Assembly: GCA_030248225.1 (NCBI GenBank)
Contig: JASANE010009894.1
Span: forward strand, 1 to 64,000
From: Trileptium ribeirensis
Lineage: Eukaryota; Nematoda; Enoplea; Enoplida; Thoracostomopsidae
Reading direction: 5' to 3'
Length of the DNA: 64,000 nt
Part shown: positions 49,026-59,900 of the stretch, piece by piece
How the letters are laid out: every line of letters begins with the position of its first letter
How positions within the stretch are numbered: position 1 is the first letter of the stretch
The notes under the pieces: model-generated
Seen by the model: the letters and a program-made list of their open reading frames with translations, nothing else
Told to the model about the DNA's origin: nothing
Database searches by the model: none
Made by a program: the position numbers and the translations under genes

Positions 49026-49660
49026 GGCGCAGCACTTAGAGCGCGAGGCATCTGACGGACACCACAGCACCCGCAAGGGCTGCCCCTATTCCTGTGCCTA
49101 AGCGAGAAAGTTTTAAAGCTCTGGGAGGTGCCTCGGGCGGGCCTCTTCCACGCATCCGCTATGGAAAAACCCCGTCCGAGCCAAACACGACTCCAAAAAA
49201 ACCTGCAGCCTTCAAATTTCCTTTAGTCTCAAATTCTTGAACGGTGATATCCCTAAAATTTCTAAGACCTGAGAATTATATCCAGAAACTATCTAACTCG
49301 AACTTGAGCAAAGCGGCCTCCTTCCAACAATGTAATATACTATAACAATACGTTACGATTCACCCCTCTGGGTACGAACAATACCTGCACCCCAGAGGGC
49401 GGGAACCAGTCGAGCGTTGGTGTACATTCCCAATTTTGTTACATTTTTGACTAGCATTTTGTCTGACGTTCAACCCGCTCCCCGCGGCGCGGGCACAGCA
49501 CTTACGGGGGCTCGAGGCATCCGACGGACGCCACAGCACCCGCAAGGGCTGTCCCTGGTCCTAGGCTTGAGCAAAAGGCGTTCAAAAACATCGAAAAACC
49601 CTCAGGCGGGCCTCTTCCGCACGGCTGCATGCCGAAGAGCCCACCCGAGCAACCAAAACG
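49026..49660 (+). repeat. GC-rich direct repeat, about 466-bp spacing
   Basis: The block containing AGCACTTA, GCGAGGCATCTGACGGAC and CACAGCACCCGCAAGGGCTG at about 49031 recurs with changes at about 49497. Both copies are followed by CCTAAGC/GGCTTGAGC-like and GGCGGGCCTCTTCC blocks. The surroundings are GC-rich and contain a 155-codon frame (49417-49884) of repetitive, low-confidence composition. Likely an unidentified repetitive element. Confidence 0.65.
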
Positions 49661-52600
49661 AAAAGAGAACAAAATCGACACTGGCAACAACCGCCTTAAA
49701 CTCATCAAATTACCGCTCAACAAACTCGACTGGCCCCCTTGACAACTCGGGTCTGTTGCTTTTATATCCCTTCACTACCCGCCCTTTTTCTCTTGGCTCC
49801 CTTATGCTCCAAATCGTCGTTTGCCAATTTGAAAACTTAAAACTTTGGATTAAACTACACACCCATCGTCAATTTAAAATTTAAACTTTAGAACAATCTA
49901 CTCATCCATATATGTATATACGTATATTTAACAGCTTAATACACAAAACTTTACAAGGCGCGTACACAACGATCAAACAGCGTACAACGTATTAAACATC
50001 GGCCCCCTAGCAGTCGCCGCCTGATAGCCATTGTACAGGAAAACAACGCCAACAGCCAAGTGTGGCCGAGACGTGCCAGCAGCACTGAACGCCGCGCTGG
50101 TCGGCACGAGAATAAATTAAGAGCAGAAATATAACAGCGCTCAGAGTGCTGTTTTCTCATGGGAAAATCGACACATTTTTGCCGATATCTCGTGAACGGA
50201 AGGCAGCAGGTGGTCGAGGGCAGGCCCAGAATCATGCCCTGGCAGACCGGCTGCTGATAAATGTTTAAAATTTAATGCATCACCCACGAGAGGTCCGTTA
50301 GAGGCCAGTTTAGACGCCCAAAATCGAGAATTTTGGTGTCTCCTTTAAGTTTAGGGGATCCTGAGCGGACCCGCGGGGGTGGGCGGCCCCGGTTTTGGAG
50401 AAAACAGTTAGGGTGGAACCCAATAAGTGTCCCAAGCTCCAGAAATCGGGAACTTTTGGGTATTTTAGGTACCATTCAGGGCTCAGAAAATTTGAGGCTT
50501 AACCGCCTGTTCGGTGATCCGTAAGTATTTAGGGGATCCAAATTTTTAGACCCGCCGGGACAATTTGGCACCCCAGTAGAGTCGTTAAGAGGGTTCAGTC
50601 AACCTCGTCCCCTAAAATTTGTAGAAAACCCAAAAATTGAACTTTTAGTGTCGCACCCCAAAATAATGCCTTAGAAATTTTGTGTCCTGAGGTACTCTGT
50701 TGCAGTTCTCCTAGGCCGAGTATTTCGATCACTTACGAATTTTCTTGGGCTCGTCCTAGTATTCCTTGACCAAATATAATATAGATACACCGCATATGTA
50801 ACGAGTATCAATGCACAGCAGATATTATGAGATAATGATCGTTCGGCGTGCGCGCCGGGATCTGGCCCGAGGCGACCATTTTGCTTAGATGTGCAAAATT
50901 TCTGTGCTATCCGTCGTTCCCTGGCCTCTCCGAATACACACGCCCGTTCTTCACACCAGTATAAAATCATGTAATATAATACGCGAGATGTTTTCTACAC
51001 AAAATACGACATCATTTCTTAAGGATCGACCGGACACCCCTAATCATGATACCTGTCTTTCATTTTCGGTGCCAAAATCACCCCGGGCACCTTCGGGCGG
51101 TGGAGTGTGACCTTACAAATACAGTTTAATGAAGTACAATTGTTTATTTTTATAACAACAGTAATGACGCTACACAATGATCATTTTATAAGGAGGCCAC
51201 ACTCCGCCGTTATCCGGTCGTCCATTGCCATCTTTCCCTATGAATTTAGTATACTTTTAACGTTCTATCGTTTTCTAGAAACTTACAAAGTAATAATCTA
51301 GTCTTATTAAGTAATAATCTAGTCTTATTAAAATTTGTTATTCTTCTGTTTTAGCTAATATCTACTGTGCTGTTAAGTTATTAAACCACTTGAAGTTTTT
51401 ACTATAAATTTAACCGTAAACGTTATGGATATCGGGCATTCCCCCAGCGTACAACTGGTTGACGGGTCAACAGTTAGTAATGGTGATCGAAACACAGGGC
51501 AGTTAACGGGTTTACCGTAATCATATTAAATGCGCCAAATGCGTTGTACTCCACTAAATTCTGTATCGTGTAACAATGCTATGCCGGCTTTATCGAAATT
51601 TTGCAATAAGCTGTCCAAAATGGGTGGTTATATAGTCGGCTTTATGCATTACTTTCATTTTGACGCAAAATTTTTAATGTATTTGTCTTTGTCCGTGAAA
51701 GCGTAGGCTACGTTAGCTTTGAAGCTGAGAGGCTCAACATAAAGCAATATTGTGTAGTCAAGCACTATGTACAGCTCGAGATTAGACAGAAGTTATAAGT
51801 ATTTTTACTAAAACTCATCATTTACTGTACAAATATATATACTTGTAGAAATATATGTACCTTAAATAAATCGTATGTGCGCGTACAGTTAAAATACCCA
51901 GATTTTATCACCCAAAATTGAACGAAATCTTATTTAATCATCATTATTGAAGAATCTTGGGTGTAATAAAATCTCAGATGCATTCAGGTCCAAAAAGCTG
52001 TGACATTTTACTGAGGCGCACTTCTGCTTTTCAAGTCAGGTTTGAAGGGTGTAAGATTATACATTTTATAAAAACACCTTAGTGCGTGGGGATCGGGCGT
52101 TAGCAGCACCCGGCCTATGTTAGTATAAGTTCATATTCGGACATTAGAAGTCTAAGTATATCCAGAACTGTACAACATAAAGACAGCTTACCTCCCTCAG
52201 CTTGACATCACCTATGAACCCGTCACTATGACAACCACAGAAGGAAACTGCTGCATTTGCAGACAATAAATAAATTGGCGATTTTCTACAGCGGTTTATT
52301 TTGTTTTTATTCGTGTCGATGTCCAACGTTTTTCAGCTCAGGGGGTAAGAAATTCTAGGCGGAGAAGGGTAAAAATTCGAAACTTTTAACAGCTCATATA
52401 ATTTTTCCGTGTTTGCAAAATTGTTCTTTAATTTTTCCCATTTCTACAAAATTTGTGCAAAATTTTCCACGCGCCGGGAGGATAGAAACGTGGCTTGGGC
52501 GGGCCCAACCCTTACGGGGAACCCCTGCTATTGACATTGATGCATGACGGTTTTATTTACGGGATCACACAGCTTGACGCTACTGAATGGGTACAGCCGA

Positions 52601-52679
52601 CATCGACATAAATGAGATGAAACGTCGAACGTAGTCTTAAAGTTGAAAATTGTGAACGCTGGCTATTAATGTCTCCAGT
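49661..52679. other. Non-coding repeat-like stretch
   Basis: No gene recognised. 50230-50680 has phrases such as TTTAGGGGATCC and CCAAAA(A)T repeated with variation, typical of a degraded repeat. A near-identical 21-base duplication (TAAGTAATAATCTAGTCTTA) occurs at about 51287-51330. 51400-52500 is AT-rich with nothing identifiable. Confidence 0.45.
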
Positions 52680-53114
52680 AATTTTAAACGGAGCGATCGA
52701 ATGTTTCACTGAGGGCGCCAAGGAAAAAATCATAAAAAATTTCTGTTCTGTCTGTCACTACATTTGCCGGTGGACGGATTTCGAAAATTTTTTGTTCGAT
52801 AGCACGTGTTGAGGATGTACCCTTTAGTTAAACTCGAACAGCTTCGAGCACATCTTTCGGGTTAAAATGGCAAAAACATGTTTTGAGAGTTCTTTATTAT
52901 TCAAATTTTTACATATTCTTTCCCAAATCTGGCCATACTATTAACAGTGTTTCGAAGTGCAATTATATCGCGACACAACTTCCACCGAAAAATGGAGACT
53001 TCCATGCGCAATCAGCTCACCGAGACCTATAATTTTGATGATCACGGCTTTTTTGCCGGGCCCGAAATAGCGTTTAAATTTCGCCGTGTTATTGCTTGTT
53101 TTTACCTTACAATG

Positions 53115-53300
53115 AATGGGACGGCTAAGATCGTTAATCCATCATTATGACCACAACCTAGTGAGGGGGTGGCTGTGAGCCGGTAGACACAGCAATGGGA
53201 CGGCTATGATCGTTAATCCATCACTATGACCACAACCTAGTGAGGGGGTGGCTGTGAGCCGACCGACACAGCAATAAGACGGCTAAGATCTTAATCCACC
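53115..53300 (+). repeat. 79-bp tandem repeat, two and a half copies
   Basis: Units start AATGGGACGGCTAAGATCG at 53115, again at 53194, and as AATAAGACGGCTAAGATC at 53273, a constant spacing of 79 bases. Units one and two are almost identical, including GTGAGGGGGTGGCTGTGAG. The 67-codon frame 52947-53150 merely enters the first unit. Confidence 0.9.
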
Positions 53301-53639
53301 ATTCTAACCAGATCGTAATTTACATCACCTATTGTTGACTCTCTTTGAATTTCAACGCGCCATTCCCTCGGTTTGCTGTCATCTTTCCGAGTTTTTGATG
53401 CATTTCAGCCTTACAGGTATTTCCAAATAATTTTGTGCAACTCACGGTTTTGCCGGTAGCGTGACCAGAACGATACTCGATCAGGATCACTAGATCGAAC
53501 ATTAAAATAGAGGAATACACGATTATCCCAATTTCAAGTAATCTTAATATATATCTTGTTTTTTCCTGGACAGACATATGGAATTCCCGGATTTCAGTCT
53601 TCTTTGGCGAAATTCCCGGATTTTCCCGGACGCAGGCAC

Positions 53640-54170
53640 CCTGCATATGTTATACATTTTTATGGGTTTACGTTAAATGAACCCGATTTCCAGAAAACAG
53701 TACCATTTTCCGTTGTTTGGTTACGCATTGCGTAGAGGTCATCAGGACTTGTCTCTATAAGTTTTCCGACAAGCTGAATACAATGGTTTGGTTGTCTAGA
53801 GTCCAGCATGTGTACCTTATATCTTTTTAGACGTTTTCATTGGGTTATAGGATAAATGAACTGTATTTCCAGAGTATAGTCGGTTTACCGTAGTTTTTAG
53901 TACATGGCACCGAAAACATTAGAGGTTTTGCAGTACGCTGAATACAACGATTATTTGGTTATCTAGATCCCAGCGTACATATATCATACCTTTTCAATGG
54001 GCTTTGGGTTAATGAACCCGATTTCCAGAATTTAGCCTGTCTTCAGCTGTTTGGATACATATTGCGTAAATATAGATGATCATGGTTTATCTATATAGGT
54101 TTCCGTTAAGGTCAAAACGATGGTGATAGTTTTCTTATCTACAAAGTAGCACAAATACTTGATGAGTTGT
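53640..54170 (+). repeat. Three diverged tandem units, about 155-180 bp
   Basis: Each unit carries (A)AATGAAC(C/T)(C/G)(G/T)ATTTCCAG followed by a TTTGG(T/A)TACG-type block and GCTGAATACAA(T/C)G, GGTT(G/A)TCTAGA(G/T)(T/C)C(C)AGC. The AATGAAC anchor occurs at about 53676, 53855 and 54011. Related units occur at 61560-61800 and 62290-62440. Confidence 0.75.
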
Positions 54171-54300
54171 CAGTTATTCTCGATGGGATTAGGGTCTGGT
54201 TTTAGGGCTTTCACTGAGTTCATGGTTCAAAAGGTTTTATGGTCGTGTAAACATGAAACACAGCTTGTTACAACAGGTGATTAAATAAAATAATTTAGGA

Positions 54301-55836
54301 ATGAAACCACGATCAACCCGTCCCACCCTCGCTTGCGAGATACTAGTTTACACTGCATACTGAATTATCGTAATTTCGGTAAATGTAGTACCGACTGTAT
54401 ATTCTCAGTCATGGTTTGTGATTAGAGCAATCTATACTAAAATTAACGAGATGTTTATCACAAGATTAGTGTATAATCTCCTATTTCCTTTGAGCACCTT
54501 TAATGGTAAACAATCTGAAGGCAAGTTTAAGATCAGAAAATACTACCTCACAATGCGTTATTTAAACGATGCAAAAGAGGACGGTAAAACGTTGTGAAGT
54601 GACATTCAGTAAAGGTAACGTCGTATAATACAGTTATATTACAATAAATAAAACATATCACAGTGTCATGTTTTAGCAACGTGTTGTTTTAAAAAGTATT
54701 CTTCGAATTAATTCCGATAAGGCGGCTTCATTCGTTCTCTGCTTTGAGTCTATCGATAAGCGTAACAATTTGCTAAAAACGTACAAAACATCACATCATG
54801 TCGACTGCTGTACACTTCTATATATATACTACGCAATAAGTTATGACATGAGTCCATCATTATCGATAATCGGATAAATTGATACCTATACCGAACATTA
54901 TAATACACGGCAAGATGACACTACCGATTTTTCGTTTTCAAAATTTAGCTAATTTTAATTGCCGCGGCTGGGGAAGAGAAAAGTACAGCAGTTGTTAACT
55001 TTTGCCTTAAATCACAACATCAGTTTTAAATACATAGAATTTTGTTTTCCCAACATCGTCACCGTCTCCTGCCTGAGGTACCATAAAGTATTTTCAAATA
55101 TCAAAAAAGTCAAATAGCTATAATTCATGGATTGACCTCAATAAATTATGAACATTTAATAACCGTAAATTGAAGCGCTTTTGGTCCCGTAGGGAAAATT
55201 TGAAGGTTTTTCGGCCAAAACAGAGACAATTCGCAAGTTTTGTACTCGAGTAGAGAAAATTCGTAATGTATCACTACCAGGAAAAGTATTGCCTTGAGGA
55301 CAGGAACAGTTGGAATCGAAAATTAACATGGGCAGTGCCGGCGTTAGTGATCTCCGTACCCCCTCCCCCACTGGGGGACCACTTACAAAACAGAAGTTTT
55401 GTCTAGCACATAGCGCACAAAACTAGCTCAAATACTATCTGTCACAAGTGTACTCCCAGAGGGGCGCGCACCCCTTCACATATTCTAAACTTTCTCAAAT
55501 TAGTTCTCAGACAAGTGTTTTAATTTGTGGCCAGAAAATTCCGTCCGGAAAATGAAGCACTATAGATGAGGGTATTGGCACCATAGCTGAAGGCCCAGTT
55601 ACAGTATCGTTTGGCACCAGCCGGAACAATTTGGGGGGCACCAATCACAACAATTTGCGGGGACGTTCCCAAATCAATAGTTTCAAGGGCGCCACTTACA
55701 AGCTAACACCGGCATCATCCAAAGGACAACCACATGCCCACCTCCCAAATTACTAGTCCCACATAGATCTATATATAAATTATAGACCCAATGTTGAAGA
55801 TTTATATAATAATGAATAAAGAATATTACCACACAC
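54301..55836. other. Non-coding stretch
   Basis: AT-rich, with a short GC-rich patch at about 55330-55640 that reads like a degraded repeat end. The only open frames are short and unassigned. Confidence 0.45.
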
Positions 55837-56242
55837 CTTAAATATAGCTCCGAGGCTGTAATGTGAAGAAAACACATTAGTGCTTCAGCGAAACCGAATA
55901 CTTGTATTAATGCGACGCAAAAAATTTCTTTTGACATGCTCTGCCTAGTCGTATTATAGTCCCTAATGATATGGGTGCATGAAACTACGAGTGAACGACT
56001 GCGAAAGTGAAACACGAACTGTCAATAGAAAGCAACATAGTGACTTATTTATAATAACAATATCAATGATAAGCGAAGTATCTAGACAATGCTTAAGACT
56101 GTAGCATCAAGCTGCTATAACACCGTGCTATAAAACTCTGATACCGTCCTATGTCGTGATTCAACTCAGAGATATTTCGTTCTAAATACATTCCGCCAAT
56201 TTCCAAACCACCACATATGACTGCAAGCAAAAAGCACTTCAT
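55837..56242 (-). CDS. Candidate two-exon reading frame, unidentified membrane protein
   Basis: Two minus-strand frames join in phase. The first is 56242-56145, starting ATG with a hydrophobic MKCFLLAVICGGLEIGGMY, then LERNISELNHDIG, and donor GGACG|GTATCA. The second is 55998-55837, with acceptor CTTTCGCAG, a hydrophobic EIFCVALIQVFGFAEALMCF segment and donor TTAAG|GTGTGT. A loose resemblance of the second exon to proton-ATPase proteolipids (an acidic residue in a membrane helix) is too weak to name it, and the glycine-rich first helix of that family is absent. It lies about 0.5 kb downstream of the SUMO protease gene on the same strand. Confidence 0.25.
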
Positions 56243-56747
56243 GCAGAAATATAAATTCAAAAGACGACAATATCCTAGAACCACTGTTTGTGGCAAATCC
56301 CAATGGCCGAGAAATACTCCCCACCTCCAACCGAAGCTATTAGAAATTTTCGATTTCGAGTACAAAAATACTTTCAAGTACAAAAACAATATATAGAAAA
56401 TAAAATCACTAACCAAACGTTTGTTACTGGAGACGTCATTGGCGTTAAACCATTCCGTCATATATACTTTGTTAATTGGGGAACCACTGTTCCTGAGCAC
56501 ATCGTTGTTAGACACACCCGTAGGTAACCCAGCCACCGCTGTTCGTACAGATGACAAAAAAGTCGTCGGTTCCTACATTAAAATACGGGAAGTCAAAAAT
56601 CAAAATGTTTGCTACATATTAGACAAACAGATAAACGCATATTGACGAAAATTGCACTGCTGCAGTTGCCTGTAAATACACCTACACTTGTATTATATTG
56701 TTCGAAATTTAAAACTTGAAGTAGTAATTTAAGTATTCTAAATTTAT

Positions 56748-56907
56748 TCATTTGCATTGGGTACGCACAGAACGAGGTGCATTAAGAAATACCAGTCGGT
56801 TGCAGCGTTGCGACGCAGTCATATAGCCAAAATCCGTATCGTAATCCTTGTAAAATTCCTCAACTGACAATGTATTAACGCTGACATTTTTAAGGTCCGG
56901 ATCTCCA
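56748..56907 (-). CDS. Candidate terminal exon of the SUMO protease gene
   Basis: Acceptor GGATAATTGCAG before 56907, then a frame with gene-like composition: GDPDLKNVSVNTLSVEEFYK, followed by DYDTDFGYMTASQRCNRLVF and LNAPRSVRTQCK, and TGA at 56750-56748. The final part has the basic-hydrophobic TxxxRxxRL pattern seen near the end of Ulp-type proteases. The hexamer AATAAA overlaps the stop codon, which suits a terminal exon. It lies on the correct strand 2.3 kb downstream of the Cys exon. Confidence 0.5.
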
Positions 56908-59900
56908 CTGCAATTATCCTTTATGAGTATACAAACAATGTAACAGAACTTTTAATGTAATTACCACTCTTCATCCTGCGAACATAATGACTATGATTTT
57001 GTAAGTATGATCCTGACGACGTGCCAAGTGTATGAATTCGGAGAAATGAGAAACTGTAACGTTAACCATACAGTGGATGAAACTCATTAAAAATATATTC
57101 CTGTTACGAACCAAAGATGTAATTCACCAAAAAATATTTATTTGTCTGCTGTTCAATAAGGCAAAGATGCAGCAAAACTGACAGTCACATATCTAATACG
57201 CACCCTAGGAAGGTTAACTCTACCTCGGAACTGCTTTACGAATCGTGAACAACATATCCTATGTAATCTATGTAAATATAAGAATCATAACAAAAGCACA
57301 GTAGCACAGAAAACATGAACAGAATTTGCTACAGACCGCATGTCACCCGTCCCTTTCGCACCACTCGCTTTGTCTCACCCATTGATATAACTACCTCTAC
57401 ACGAAGAGATACGTCTAAATACAGTGACGATTTGAAAACAGCAACTACGAAAACCCATATGAACTATTTTGAGCCACAAATCTATTAATATACCGTTAGA
57501 AGTGGTAATGTCACGGATGACTATATATGGCGTAGGGACCAACTTTGGCGTCAAATACCAATTGACCCAGGGGTTCTACATCAAATCTGTTGACACCATG
57601 CAGGTAGTCCTGTATCTATCCACACATCAAATTTCGTTCGAATCGCTTGAGTGGTTACATAGCTACACCTCGACAAAGTTTGACCAAAATTTTGGAAATT
57701 TGAGCATTTGCTAAAGTACCCCGACTAAAACAATTTATATATATGCGTAAGTAAAGCTTACTAGGACACATATTTCGATATCAAAATGATTCAAATCGGC
57801 TCAAGGGTTGCCGAGTTATTACCAAAAATGACCAAAAAATGGCCAATTTTAGCCATGTACACCTGGGTACCCCTTTTTGGCCACCTGTGGTAGGACGTGG
57901 GTGGGTCGAATAGGAATAAACCCTCCAAAAGACACATCTAGAGTATTGTAGCTTTCCTATATGCCCTCGCCAGTCCACATCGGTTTACGTTGAGATAACG
58001 AAGTCCTGTTTACAGAGAAAAAATAAACGAACGCCCATCTTTTTCACCATAGTGCGGTCTAGTGAGAATCCTTCGATTCCGAAGCTAGGGCTTCTCCATC
58101 TCCGAATTCAATAATCAATATTATTCGTAATATACTAGTAACACGTAAACGTGGGTGACGGAGGCATGGTGGTTAACAACGGCGTGAATAGTGCATACAG
58201 CTTGTGGAATTTCTAACATTTTTGGTAACAATAATAAGAGGAAGACATGAAAACGTCTAGTTATTTATACAGTAGAATGACAATACATCTATCAAGTTGT
58301 ATCCATCAATGAAATTTAGTCCAAATCGGCCGAGTCATTCAAAAGTTATAACACACTTAATAATTTTTCACTCATTTTTAAGAGACTTTGCTTAATTTTA
58401 AGAGAATTTATAAAGGTAAGTAGATCACTCGTATACAGTCTTTTAGAAAACGTGAAGGTACATGTTATGTCAAAAAATGACCGAGATAGCACGAACGGTT
58501 GTCGAGATATGATGAACTTAGGTTTCCCTAAGTCAATTTTAAGAGAATTTGCTTAATTTTTAAGGAAAGAGATGAAATACGTCAATCAGCTATATACAGC
58601 TGTTTAGAAAACGTGAAAATACATTTTATGTAAAAAAATCGCCGAAATAGCACGAACGGTTGTCGAGATGCGGTGAAAAAGCCGAAAAAATGGCAAAAAT
58701 CCCTAAGTTTGAGCAACATTTGCTTAATTTTGAGTACAAAGCAATTTTCGTAGAAAAAAGTGCTCAATGAAAGGGCACTCCGCAAGAGAATATGCAACAC
58801 GAAGAAAAAAAATTTCTAAAATCGGCCCAGGCGTTCAACCTGCAGACCTGTCTGTGACAAACAAAAAAAAGTCACAGAGAAAATTGAAATTTTGCGTCTA
58901 GTATATTGATATATATAAAGTTAAATGTACGCCTCCGGCTGCGACTCGCCACCTTCGGTGGCTCGTCTTGCCTCCGTCAATAATCGGTTTTAGAAAAAAC
59001 GGTACATAATAAGCCATTTCATTTATTCAAAGTTAAAGATTCAAGTTTAGGCGCGTTAGGCTTATGCTTATTACTTGATTAAACTGCACGATATGTTCTT
59101 AGTTATAGAATCAAATATGGCAAAATAAAAAAATGTTAGCATAATTTATTAGATGTTATGACGTACTTCCAGAAATTTTTCAGCACATTCCAGAGTGAAC
59201 AGTCCGCAGTCATTATTGTTATGCTGCTGAGGGGCAACAATCGAATAAACTGGAATAGTAGAATAGTCTACATCCGCTTCTATCTCCAATAAAGTTGATG
59301 TGCTTTGGTGAAGCTGGCGATGTCCTAAATATTGCCTTCTCCATTCGACGTTCAGGTATCTATAAATGCCAAGTTGAAGCTAAGTGGACTGGATAATGTT
59401 AATCAAGCAGTGATATTCAAATGGTTGTCGGCAATCATTTGTAATAACTAAATAAATATGGCCGCAATACTTGCATTATTTAAAGGCCTACAATAATTAC
59501 AAGACACTGGTTCAAACACAGAGAAGTTAATTTTTCTTGTTTGCGTAGCTATATAATTTGAACCAGATGAAAATGGCGCCCTTTCCTACACTCTTAAGTG
59601 CCTCGCATTCCTAACACTTATCTTCCCGATTTAACAACTATGTGCTAGATACTTCTGGGCGCCTAGCCAAATCGGCCTGATCCCCTGTAATTCTGTGCTG
59701 GGTTATCAAGTCACAATTTCTTTGTTGACTTAACAGCTTCTTTTTCAGACTAAATTGATCTAAAACTTACTACTAACATTCTTAGCAATACGGTTCGCAC
59801 AGCATCAATTTGACATGTAAATTCATAAAATTTACAGCAAAACTTTCTTGTTCCGCTATAGGGGGAAGGGGCTTACCCATCATATCTGGCCGATGACCGA

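Larger units (their letters stand above)
52680..54300 (+). repeat. Dispersed repeat, copy 1 (related to 61.1-62.5 kb)
   Basis: Blocks in this stretch reappear in the same order at 61100-62500. Examples are GACGGATTTCGAAAATTTT versus GACGAATTTCGACAATATT, TCGAGCAC...TTTCGGGTT versus GGACCCTTTGTTCGGGTTC, TTATTGCTTGTTTTTA versus TTGTTGCGTGTTTTTA, and AATGAACCCGATTTCCAGAA versus AATGAACCCGATTGCCAGAA. This copy contains two internal tandem arrays listed separately. No protein is encoded. Confidence 0.7.

Noticed and set aside
49417..49884. 155-codon frame in the GC-rich island
   Set aside because: It overlaps the direct repeat, has another long frame on the opposite strand, and shows no domain.
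55837..55998. Similarity of the FAEALMCF helix to ATP synthase subunit c
   Set aside because: Only the acidic residue in a helix and a few hydrophobic positions agree; the glycine-rich first helix is absent.
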